Notes under the pieces: generated by a model
What the model was told of the DNA's origin: nothing
Databases searched by the model: none
The model's input: the letters and a program-made list of their open reading frames with translations, nothing else
Position numbers and translations under genes: made by a program
Assembly (NCBI GenBank): GCA_003222085.1
Contig: QHUK01000043.1
Coordinates: forward strand, 1 to 39,134
Length of the DNA stretch: 39,134 bases
From: Gemmatimonadota bacterium
GTDB lineage: Bacteria > Gemmatimonadota > Gemmatimonadetes > Gemmatimonadales > GWC2-71-9
Direction: 5' to 3'
Part shown: positions 32,240-39,134 of the stretch, one piece after another
Layout: each line of letters opens with the position of its first letter
Numbering within the stretch: the first letter of the stretch is position 1

Positions 32240-35200
32240 TCAGGTCGTCCGCACGAGGTGCACGTGCTCGGGTCCGAGCAGCGCGCGCAGCGCCACGACG
32301 AGCTCGTCTGCGGCGTCCACATGAAGCGAGCGGCTGCGCAGCCGTGGGACGCTCCCCCCGCCGTTCCCTGATCCGTCGTCCCACTCCACCAGCACCGGGG
32401 CCGGACCGGGGTGGGCGGCGCACAGGGCGGCCACGGCGCGGGTCGCGTCGGGCGGCGGCGGTGCATCGGGTGACCAGCGGAGCGCGACGCCGATCGCGCC
32501 GGTCGCCTTCAGGTCGTCGAGCGCCTGAGCCGTCTCCACGATGAACGGCGCCTGCTCCTCGCCCCGGTCGCGCGCGCTGTAGCTGCCCGCGAACAGCAGT
32601 GCGCGGTCGGCCCGGATCACCTCGTTCAGCTTGGCCCACGCCTCTGGGAACACCAGCGCCTCCGCGGTACCGTGGAAGTCCTCGAGCGTGAGGCGCGCGT
32701 ATTCGGCGCCGGTCTTCTTCGAGATCTGCCGCTTCACCACCGTCGCGACGGCGGCGATCCGCACCCGCTGCTCGCTCCACTGGCCGAGGGTGGCGGTGGT
32801 GCGGGTCCCGAAAAGCTCCACCTCGGCGCGGTAGCGCGCGAGGGGGTGGCCGGAGATGAAGAACCCCAGCACGGCCTTTTCCCGCGCCAACCGGTCATGT
32901 TCCGACCACGGCGCGACATCCGGGATGCGCGATGCGGGATGCGGGACGGCCCCGGGCTCACCGAACAGGGCGCCCTGACCCGCGTTGCGCTCGTCCTGCC
33001 GCGCCTGGGCTTCGCCGAACGCGGCGTCCAGCGCCGCGACGAGCTGGGCGCGGTGACCCCCGAGGGAATCGCAGGCACCGGCGTCGATCAGCGCTTCGAG
33101 GACGCGCTTGTTGCAGAGACGCAGGTCGATCCGGTCGCACAGGTCGACGAGGGAGTGGTACGGCCCGCCCGCCGTCCGGCCGGCCAGGATGGACTCGATC
33201 GCGCCGGCGCCGACGTTCTTGATCGCGCCCAGACCGAACCGGAGGCGGCGGTCGCCGACCACCGTGAACTTGAAGCCGGACTCGTTGACGTCGGGCGGCA
33301 GCACCTCGAGGCCGAGCTCGCGCGCCTCGTTGATGTAGCGCACGACGTTATCAGTATTGCCGATCTCGGACGACAACAGGGCCGACAGGAACTCGGGCGC
33401 GTAATGCGCCTTGAGCCACGCGGTCTGGTAGGACAGCACCGAGTACGCGACGGCGTGCGACTTGTTGAAGCCGTAACGGCCGAAGGTCTCGATCTGGGCC
33501 GCGATGTCCTCGATGCCGCGCCGATCGTGCCCCAGGGCGAGGGCGCGCTCGATGAAGCGGCCCAGCTCGTGCTGGATCAGGTCCTTGTCCTTCTTCCCCA
33601 CCGCCTTGCGCAGCATGTCGGCTTCGGCGAGCGAGAAACCGGCGAGCAGGTTGGCGATGCGCATCACCTGCTCCTGATAGGTGATTACGCCGTAGGTGGG
33701 CTGGAGGATCTGCGCCAGCGCGGGGTGGGGGTAGCGCACGGGCTCCCGTCCGAGCTTGCGGTTGATGAACACGAGGTGCATCCCGGTGTCGAGCGGGCCG
33801 GGACGGAGCAGCGCGTTGGCCGCGACCAGGTCGTCGAACCGGTCGCACCGCATGCTGCGCAGGCAGTCGGTGGCGAGCGGGGACTCGAACTGGAACACGC
33901 CGGCCGTGCGGCCGGACCCGAGCAGCTGGTAGACCAGCGGGTCCTCGAGGTCCAGCGCATTCATGTCGAGCGTGATCCCGTGCCGCTCCGCCACCATCCG
34001 CACCGCGTCGTGAATCACCGTCAGGGTGCGAAGGCCGAGGACATCGATCTTCAGCATCCCGACCTGCTCGAGCGCCACCATGTCGTACTGGGTGATGATC
34101 GCCTCCGCTTCCTGCGGCGCGAGGCACACGGGGACATAGTCGGTCAGCGGGCCGGGGGCGATCACCACGCCGGCGGCGTGCACCGAGGCGTGGCGCGCCA
34201 GCCCTTCGATCCGGGTCCCGAGGTCGAGGATCTTGCGGACCCGCTCGTCCTGGCGCGCGAGCTGTCGCAGCTCGGGCGACTTCTCGGACGCTTCCGCGAG
34301 CGTCACCGAGATGCCCGGCCCCGCGGGAATCATTTTGGTAAAGCGGTCCACCTCACCCGGCTCGACCCGCAGCGTCCGGGCGACGTCGCGGAACGCGGCG
34401 CGCGCCTTCAGCGTCCCGAAGGTGATGATCTGTCCGACCGAGTCCCGGCCGTATCGCTCCCGGATGTACTGGATCACCTCGCCCCGCCGCTCGAAACAGA
34501 AGTCGAGGTCGATGTCCGGCATCGAGATGCGCTCGGGATTCAGGAATCGCTCGAACAGCAGGTCGAACTTGAGGGGGTCGATGTCGGTGATGCCGAGCGC
34601 ATACGCGACCAGCGACCCCGCGGCCGAGCCGCGTCCGGGCCCCACCGGAATGCCGCGGTCCTTCGCCGCCTTCACGATGTCGTACACGATCAGGAAATAG
34701 CCGGCGTAGCCGGTGTGCGAGATCACCCCCAGCTCGTAGTCGAGCCGCTCGTGGACGACCTGGGGGAGGGGGTCGCCGTAGCGCGCCGCCGCCCCCGCGC
34801 GCGCCAGATGCACGAGTAGATCGTTATCCGACGCGAACTCGGCCGGGCGCGGATACTGGGGCAGGAAGTAGCGCTTCTCGAAATCGAATTCGCACAATCC
34901 CGCGATGCGCTGGGTTTCGGCCAGGACTTCCGGGTGGTCCGGAAACAGCGCGCGCATCTCCCGCTCTGACTTGACGTAGCTCTCCTGGCCGAAAAAGCGG
35001 AAGCGGTTGGGATCGTCCAGGTCCTTGCCCGTGCCGATGGCAAGGAGGACGTCGTGCGCTTCGGCGTCCTCTTTCCTTAGATAGTGCGCGTCATTGGTGG
35101 CGACGACCGGGAGGCCGAGCTCCTGCGCCAGCCGGAACATGCCGGCGGTGACGGTCTTCTCGTCCGCGAGACCGTGGTCCTGCACCTCGAGCCAGAACCC

Positions 35201-35713
35201 GTCCGGGCCGAACACCCCGGCGAAGTACTGCGCGCTCGCCTTCGCGGCCTCGTAGTTGCCCTGCCGCAGGTACAGGGCGATCTCGCCCGAGAGGCACGCC
35301 GCGAGCCCGATCAGGCCGCCCGAGTATCGCTCGAGCACCTCCCGGTCGATGCGCGGCCGGCGGTAAAAGCCCTCGAGGAATCCGATGGACGAGAGCTTGA
35401 CGAGATGCTCGTAGCCCGTGCGGCTCCGCGCGAGCAGCACAAGATGGGAATACGGGCCCGGCGCCTCGGGCGGGGGGCGCTCGCGCTTGTGGCGGTCGCC
35501 GAAGGCGAGATAGGCCTCGAAGCCGAGGATCGCCCGGATCTTGCGCGCCCGAGCCTCGGCGTAAAACTGCCACGCCCCGTGCAGGTTGCCGTGGTCGGTG
35601 ATGGCGAGCGAGTCCATGCCGAGCGCCTGAACCCGGTCGAGCAGTTCGGGGATCCGGTTGGCGCCGTCGAGGAGAGAGTACTCGCTGTGGGTGTGGAGGT
35701 GAACGAACGCCAT
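32240..35713 (-). CDS. dnaE: DNA polymerase III subunit alpha
   Basis: The 1157-residue replicative polymerase. The PHP domain opens with [13 protein letters not shown] and keeps I-T-D-H-G-N and N-D-A-H-Y, so its metal site looks intact and may have proofreading activity. The catalytic P-D-I-D-L-D-F is near 398-404. The fingers include [10 protein letters not shown] and H-A-A-G-V-V-I, then helix-hairpin-helix and an OB domain (about 985-1060). A linker near residue 925-931 is encoded by a heptamer repeat. The carboxy end lacks a long tail. The ATG at 35713 lies 11 bases after a -10 box with no ribosome binding site, so the mRNA is probably leaderless or nearly so. It heads the block with accA, ricT and metG. 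Confidence 0.97.
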   Translation of the reverse strand: MAFVHLHTHSEYSLLDGANRIPELLDRVQALGMDSLAITDHGNLHGAWQFYAEARARKIRAILGFEAYLAFGDRHKRERPPPEAPGPYSHLVLLARSRTGYEHLVKLSSIGFLEGFYRRPRIDREVLERYSGGLIGLAACLSGEIALYLRQGNYEAAKASAQYFAGVFGPDGFWLEVQDHGLADEKTVTAGMFRLAQELGLPVVATNDAHYLRKEDAEAHDVLLAIGTGKDLDDPNRFRFFGQESYVKSEREMRALFPDHPEVLAETQRIAGLCEFDFEKRYFLPQYPRPAEFASDNDLLVHLARAGAAARYGDPLPQVVHERLDYELGVISHTGYAGYFLIVYDIVKAAKDRGIPVGPGRGSAAGSLVAYALGITDIDPLKFDLLFERFLNPERISMPDIDLDFCFERRGEVIQYIRERYGRDSVGQIITFGTLKARAAFRDVARTLRVEPGEVDRFTKMIPAGPGISVTLAEASEKSPELRQLARQDERVRKILDLGTRIEGLARHASVHAAGVVIAPGPLTDYVPVCLAPQEAEAIITQYDMVALEQVGMLKIDVLGLRTLTVIHDAVRMVAERHGITLDMNALDLEDPLVYQLLGSGRTAGVFQFESPLATDCLRSMRCDRFDDLVAANALLRPGPLDTGMHLVFINRKLGREPVRYPHPALAQILQPTYGVITYQEQVMRIANLLAGFSLAEADMLRKAVGKKDKDLIQHELGRFIERALALGHDRRGIEDIAAQIETFGRYGFNKSHAVAYSVLSYQTAWLKAHYAPEFLSALLSSEIGNTDNVVRYINEARELGLEVLPPDVNESGFKFTVVGDRRLRFGLGAIKNVGAGAIESILAGRTAGGPYHSLVDLCDRIDLRLCNKRVLEALIDAGACDSLGGHRAQLVAALDAAFGEAQARQDERNAGQGALFGEPGAVPHPASRIPDVAPWSEHDRLAREKAVLGFFISGHPLARYRAEVELFGTRTTATLGQWSEQRVRIAAVATVVKRQISKKTGAEYARLTLEDFHGTAEALVFPEAWAKLNEVIRADRALLFAGSYSARDRGEEQAPFIVETAQALDDLKATGAIGVALRWSPDAPPPPDATRAVAALCAAHPGPAPVLVEWDDGSGNGGGSVPRLRSRSLHVDAADELVVALRALLGPEHVHLVRTT
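32922..32948. repeat. Heptamer tandem repeat in dnaE linker
   Basis: GGGATGC, GCGATGC, GGGATGC and a partial GGGACGG run in tandem, encoding P-H-P-A-S-R-I-P between the body of DnaE and its OB domain. Unit length is not a multiple of three. Confidence 0.7.
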
Positions 35714-35724
35714 ACGGCTAGCGG

Positions 35725-35776
35725 AAGATATCGGCGCTCCAACGCATTGTCAAAAGCGCGTTGCGCCGGATATTTT
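35725..35776. promoter_or_regulatory. Divergent overlapping promoters of dnaE and antiporter
   Basis: Minus strand: TTGACA (35753-35748), 17-nt spacer, TATCTT (35730-35725), reading toward dnaE. Plus strand: TTGTCA (35747-35752), 18-nt spacer, TATTTT (35771-35776), reading toward the antiporter. The two -35 boxes overlap almost fully, so the polymerases should compete. Both predicted starts fall at or within a few bases of the start codons. Confidence 0.72.
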
Positions 35777-35783
35777 GCGGCCC

Positions 35784-37121
35784 ATGCCCCGGGTCGCGGT
35801 GCTGTTCGCGCTGAGCCTGCTGATGGCCCTCTTGCATCGCGTGACCGCGGGCGGTCCGCTCGAAGCGCGCGCGACCCTGGCCCTGGGCTTTCTCCTCCTC
35901 GCCGCGTACGTCGGCGGCGAGCTCGCACGGCGCGCGCGGCTGCCGCGCCTCACCGGGTACCTGCTCGTCGGTTTCGCCGTGGGCCCGGCCTGGCTGGGGC
36001 TCGTGCGACGCGAGGAAGTGGAGGCACTCGGCCTCATCGAAGACGCCGCCATGGCGCTGATCGCCTTCGCCGCCGGAGCGGAGCTGACACTCGACAGATT
36101 GCGCCAGGGCCGCGTCGCGCTCGCGCGGCTCGCCACCGGCGCGGTCGTATTCCCCTTCCTCGCCGTTACCCTCGTGCTGCTCTCGGTGAGCGCGTGGTTC
36201 CCGCTCACGCGACATCAGCCAGTGGGGGACGCGATGGTCGTGGCGCTCGTGCTCGGGACCCTCGCGGCGGCCTCATCGCCCGCCGTGACGATGGCGATGA
36301 TGAGCGAGCTCGACGCACGAGGCCCCGTGGCGCGCGCGCTGCTCAGCATAACGGTCGTGCAAGACGTCGCGGTCGCCATCCTTTTCACGCTGGTCCTCGC
36401 CAACGGAGGGCTCCTCACGAGCGCCGGCGCGCTGAACGCGGGTGTCGCGGGGACGGCCACCCTGCGGCTCGCCGGCTCGGTCGCGGTGGGCACCGTCCTC
36501 GGCTTCGCGCTCGGCCGCTACCTCGGGCTGGTGCGCCGGGACACGGGCGTGTTCCTCGCGGCCACGGCGTTCGTCGCGCCGGAGGTGGCGCGGCTCACGG
36601 GTCTCGAGCCGTTGATCATCGCGCTCACGGCGGGGTTCTATCTCGAGAACTTCGCGCCGGTCGAGGGCGAGCGCCTGCGTCGCGAGCTGAAACGCGCGTC
36701 GCTGCCGATCGCTGTGGCGTTCTTCGCTCTGACGGGTGCGGGGCTGCGGGTCGGCGTGCTGGCGGATCTGTGGCCGTGGATCCTGCTCCTCGTTGGCCTC
36801 CGGCTGGTGGGCCTGCGCTACGGCATGCTCTGGGCGGGGTGGGATCCGCGGGTGACGCCTGCCCTGGCGCGGCACGGCTGGCTCGGGCTCATATCGCAGG
36901 CCGGGATGGCGGTGGGGCTCGCCCAGCTCGCGCGGCGGGCGTTCCCCGAATGGGGGGTCTCCCTTGAAACGCTGATCGTGGCGATGATTGGGGTCCACGA
37001 GGTGGCGGGACCCATCTGCTTCCGCACGGCGCTCGTGCGCGCTGGAGAAAGCAAGGAGACACATGATGCCGAAGCGCTTGTGGATAGCGGGCCTGTCGTC
37101 GCTCCTCGGGACGGGCTGTAG
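35784..37121 (+). CDS. CPA2-type cation/proton antiporter (Kef/NapA-like membrane domain)
   Basis: A 445-residue inner-membrane protein with about eleven or twelve transmembrane helices, exchanging Na+ or K+ for protons by family. The helix near 60-80 (L-P-R-L-T-G-Y-L-L-V-G-F-A-V-G-P) is the conserved family start; S-S-P-A-V-T-M-A-M-M-S-E-L and V-V-Q-D-V-A-V-A-I are the core transport helices. No TrkA-N or universal-stress domain follows, so it is the minimal form. The ATG at 35784 is used because it lies seven bases after a good -10 box; no ribosome binding site is visible and the TTG at 35775 lies inside that box. The carboxy end overlaps the next gene by 59 nt. Confidence 0.88.
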   Translation: MPRVAVLFALSLLMALLHRVTAGGPLEARATLALGFLLLAAYVGGELARRARLPRLTGYLLVGFAVGPAWLGLVRREEVEALGLIEDAAMALIAFAAGAELTLDRLRQGRVALARLATGAVVFPFLAVTLVLLSVSAWFPLTRHQPVGDAMVVALVLGTLAAASSPAVTMAMMSELDARGPVARALLSITVVQDVAVAILFTLVLANGGLLTSAGALNAGVAGTATLRLAGSVAVGTVLGFALGRYLGLVRRDTGVFLAATAFVAPEVARLTGLEPLIIALTAGFYLENFAPVEGERLRRELKRASLPIAVAFFALTGAGLRVGVLADLWPWILLLVGLRLVGLRYGMLWAGWDPRVTPALARHGWLGLISQAGMAVGLAQLARRAFPEWGVSLETLIVAMIGVHEVAGPICFRTALVRAGESKETHDAEALVDSGPVVAPRDGL

Positions 37122-38775
37122 CTCCGGGGAAGCGCTCGCCCCGCCGTTGCCCTCGTGCACGGCGGCGAACGCCGCACAGGTCAGCCTCGGGGCCGTGGCG
37201 AGGGACACGGCCCTCGATCTCACGCAGGCGGCCGGGTGTGCCCTCTTTCCGACGAACTTGTCGACTACGGCGGCGATCCGCTACCTGGTGGTTCCGCAGT
37301 CGGCGAGCGCTACGCCCAACGAGTCGCAGGCCTACCAGCTGCGCGGCAGTCCGCTCCTGGCTGCTGTGGCGGCCGCCGCGTTCGCCGTGCCGGCGCCGGC
37401 CACGCCGGCGCAGCAGTTCGATCTGAGCCTGCGACGCGCCGAGCGGGAGCTGGCGGCCCGGGTTCCCGCTCCCGCCCGAGCGCCGGCCCGAGCCCTCCTC
37501 GCCCCGACGCCCGTGGACTCGGGCAACGTCCGGACGTTCAAGGTGTGCGCCGTGGCGGTGGGGTGCGACGCGCGCAAGTCAAATACACTCGCCAGCGTGA
37601 CCGCTACCGCCTTGAAGGTGGGGCAGCACATCGCGATTTACGTCGACAACGCCGCGCCGCAGCCCGGCATGAGCCAGTCGGACCTCGACAACCTGCGCGC
37701 GATCTTCGACACGAGCCTGTACGAGCTGGACACGCTGGCGTTCGGCCGCGAATCGGACATCGACAACAACGGCATGGTAATTGTGCTCATGACGGGGAAG
37801 GTCAATGCGCTCGTGAGCAAGGACTCGTGCGCCAAGGGTCTGATCGCCGGATATTTTTTCGGTGCCGACCTCATCACCACACCGCCGTTCGCCACCGGGA
37901 ACAACGGCGAGATCTTCTACGCGATGGTCCCCGACCCCTCGGCCACCCTGAGCTGTGCGTACTCGGTGCTCACGGTGAGGCAGCTCGTTCCTCAGACGTT
38001 CGTGCACGAGTTCCAACACATGATCAGCTTCAACCAGCACTTCCTCCTGCGGGGTGAGTCCTCGGAGGACCTGTGGCTGAACGAGGGGTTATCGCATTAC
38101 GCGGAGGAGCTGGGTGGGCGTAGTTTCCTGCCTGCGGACAGCGCGACGTTCTGCAGCTACGTCTTCGGGGATGTGTTCAACGCCGGCCAGTACTTCGGCG
38201 CGCCGCAGAATTACTTCCTCGTGGACACGGCGGGGATCGGCGGGCTGGCGGAGCGCGGCGCGTACTGGCTGTTCGTCCGCTACTTGGTGGATCGGTTCTC
38301 CACGGATGCGTCCACGGCGGCCGCGAACGTCGTCACCCGCTCGCTCGAGCAGACCGCACGGATCGGCGCCGACAACGTGAGCGCCGCGACGGCGACTCCG
38401 TTCGACACGCTGCTCAAACAGTGGGCGTTTGCGAACTACGTGTCCGACCTGCCGGGGTTCGCCGTTCCGCCCAAGCTCCGGTACACGAAATGGCAGTTCC
38501 GAACCGCGTTTCCGGTGCTCAACGCCAGGTGCAGCAACAGGATTCCGGCGGCGTTCCCGCTCGACACCGCGGCGCACGCGTACCCGGCGAGCTCGATCAG
38601 CGCCAGCGGCGTGTTGCGCGCCGGTTCCGCCGGCTACTACATCGCCCAGCAGGCGCCGGGCGAGCCCGAATTCATTCTGCAGGTGAACGGTTTCGATCGT
38701 CTCGTCTTCGCCCCGTACTCGACGTTACTGCGGGCCAGGGTCGTCCCGCGGCTCAACGTGATTCGCCTGCAGTGA
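37063..38775 (+). CDS. Secreted gluzincin-type zinc metalloprotease lipoprotein
   Basis: A 570-residue protein with a signal ending in L-G-T-G-C (cysteine near 19). Residues about 60-160 form an amino-terminal beta domain rich in Ala and Pro. The catalytic domain has H-E-F-Q-H near 316-320, with the downstream glutamate in N-E-G-L-S-H-Y-A-E-E near residue 342, the gluzincin arrangement; the setting resembles M30 (hyicolysin-type) peptidases. A carboxy-terminal beta region may bind substrate or surface. The ATG at 37063 (or 37066) follows GGAG and lies inside the end of the antiporter. The stop overlaps the next start by four bases. Likely cell-surface or periplasmic; substrate unknown. Confidence 0.82.
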   Translation: MMPKRLWIAGLSSLLGTGCSSGEALAPPLPSCTAANAAQVSLGAVARDTALDLTQAAGCALFPTNLSTTAAIRYLVVPQSASATPNESQAYQLRGSPLLAAVAAAAFAVPAPATPAQQFDLSLRRAERELAARVPAPARAPARALLAPTPVDSGNVRTFKVCAVAVGCDARKSNTLASVTATALKVGQHIAIYVDNAAPQPGMSQSDLDNLRAIFDTSLYELDTLAFGRESDIDNNGMVIVLMTGKVNALVSKDSCAKGLIAGYFFGADLITTPPFATGNNGEIFYAMVPDPSATLSCAYSVLTVRQLVPQTFVHEFQHMISFNQHFLLRGESSEDLWLNEGLSHYAEELGGRSFLPADSATFCSYVFGDVFNAGQYFGAPQNYFLVDTAGIGGLAERGAYWLFVRYLVDRFSTDASTAAANVVTRSLEQTARIGADNVSAATATPFDTLLKQWAFANYVSDLPGFAVPPKLRYTKWQFRTAFPVLNARCSNRIPAAFPLDTAAHAYPASSISASGVLRAGSAGYYIAQQAPGEPEFILQVNGFDRLVFAPYSTLLRARVVPRLNVIRLQ

Positions 38776-39134
38776 CGGCGGCGGTCGGGCGGTCGGGCGG
38801 TCGGGCGGTCGGCGTGGCCGTGGCGCTCCTGACCGCCGGTCCGCCGGTCCGCCTGTCCGCCCAGACGGGAGGCGTCGCGGTGCTTCCCGGCTCCGCCCGC
38901 GCGGCGGGACTGGGCGGGGCGGGGGCGGCCATCGTCGGCGACGCCGGCTCCATCTTCACGAACCCCGCGGGGCTCGCCACCGTGCACCACCTGGCCGTCG
39001 AAGGCGAATACGAATCGTACCCGTCCGGCGTGACGCTCTCCACGGGAGCGCTGGCGCTGCGCGTGGGGCGATTCACCTGGGGAGCCGGCGCCGCGGCGCT
39101 CGGGCCGAGCTACACGTCCGCCGACCTGCTCGGC
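38772..39134 (+). CDS. PorV/FadL-like outer membrane protein (partial, cut by window end)
   Basis: An open frame of 121 codons running off the window. The GTG at 38772 overlaps the protease stop in a GTGA arrangement. A signal peptide with Ala/Val-rich core ends near L-S-A-Q, then G-S-A-R-A-A-G-L-G-G-A-G-A-A-I-V-G-D and I-F-T-N-P-A-G-L-A follow, the hallmark of PorV/UPF0164 and FadL-like outer-membrane barrels. In Bacteroidota such proteins can act as carriers for type IX secretion cargo; here the protease upstream is a candidate client only by context. Most of the signal peptide is encoded by octamer repeats. Confidence 0.75.
   Translation, partial: MTAAVGRSGGRAVGVAVALLTAGPPVRLSAQTGGVAVLPGSARAAGLGGAGAAIVGDAGSIFTNPAGLATVHHLAVEGEYESYPSGVTLSTGALALRVGRFTWGAGAAALGPSYTSADLLG
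38781..38856 (+). repeat. Two octamer repeat arrays in signal-peptide region
   Basis: GCGGTCGG is repeated four times (38781-38812), then CCGCCGGT twice plus CCGCCTGT (38833-38856). Read on opposite strands both share a GGCGG core, so the two arrays can pair into a hairpin. Unit length 8 shifts the reading frame with each gain or loss. Confidence 0.8.

Noticed and set aside
32238..32780. Amino-terminal extension of accA into dnaE
   Set aside because: The extension is antisense-free but out of frame with dnaE, gives low-complexity Arg-rich sequence, and accA homologs start at the ATG at 32237.
35084..36967. Long plus-strand frame across the dnaE start and antiporter
   Set aside because: It spans two well-supported genes in another frame and its product is compositionally biased without motifs.
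1..39134. CRISPR array, tRNA, rRNA, transposase or phage genes
   Set aside because: Looked for on both strands; no regularly spaced repeats with spacers, no tRNA-like cloverleaf and no recognisable mobile-element proteins were seen.

Overview
The window looks like a chromosomal segment of a soil- or sediment-type Gemmatimonadota bacterium. The grounds are high GC throughout, four SusC/SusD outer-membrane pairs with no carbohydrate-active enzymes nearby, SusC amino-terminal domains carrying the R-x-IGY signature common in that phylum, many small outer-membrane-type lipoproteins, and a core block dnaE-accA-ricT-metG-M23 peptidase. The phylum call is inference from gene content; there is no rRNA or tRNA here to confirm it.

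Layout. From 38 to about 20.3 kb the plus strand carries three SusC-SusD pairs (1306-5782, 7478-12248, 14902-19747). Each pair is followed by a convergent minus-strand gene for a small protein that has the TonB-receptor plug fold but no beta-barrel (5870-6325, 12334-12813, 20302-21090). Three related small lipoproteins lie at the two ends of this block (38-481, 482-931, 19835-20296). A TPM-domain membrane protein (6452-7237), a nucleotidyltransferase-like protein (13031-13744) and LemA (13892-14473) sit between the pairs. From 21.2 to 27.3 kb, on the minus strand, a fourth SusC-SusD pair heads an apparent operon with a small membrane-anchored protein and a di-heme oxidoreductase.

From 27.7 to 35.7 kb lies a minus-strand housekeeping block read in the order dnaE, accA, ricT (PSP1), metG, then an M23 peptidase with its own promoter. 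The first four genes are separated by 2 nt, 1 nt and an 8-nt overlap. Divergent from dnaE, the plus strand carries a CPA2-type cation/proton antiporter, a lipoprotein gluzincin-type metalloprotease and the start of a PorV/FadL-like outer-membrane protein cut by the window end, all overlapping.

The most striking non-coding signal is a shared 5' leader in front of SusC1 and SusC3: the same -35/-10 pair, the same 48-nt gap to a conserved stem-loop with matching flanks, then a GC-rich hairpin before the ribosome binding site. A weaker relative lies before SusC2. A palindromic repeat has landed in frame inside ricT and has a sister copy at 12.96 kb. Several promoters are placed so close to start codons that leaderless mRNAs are likely, including both members of the divergent dnaE/antiporter pair, whose -35 boxes overlap.

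Functional picture (inference): the region is mostly outer-membrane uptake and envelope machinery with unknown substrates, joined to a conserved replication/translation/lipid block. No CRISPR array, phage genes, transposase, tRNA or rRNA was seen.
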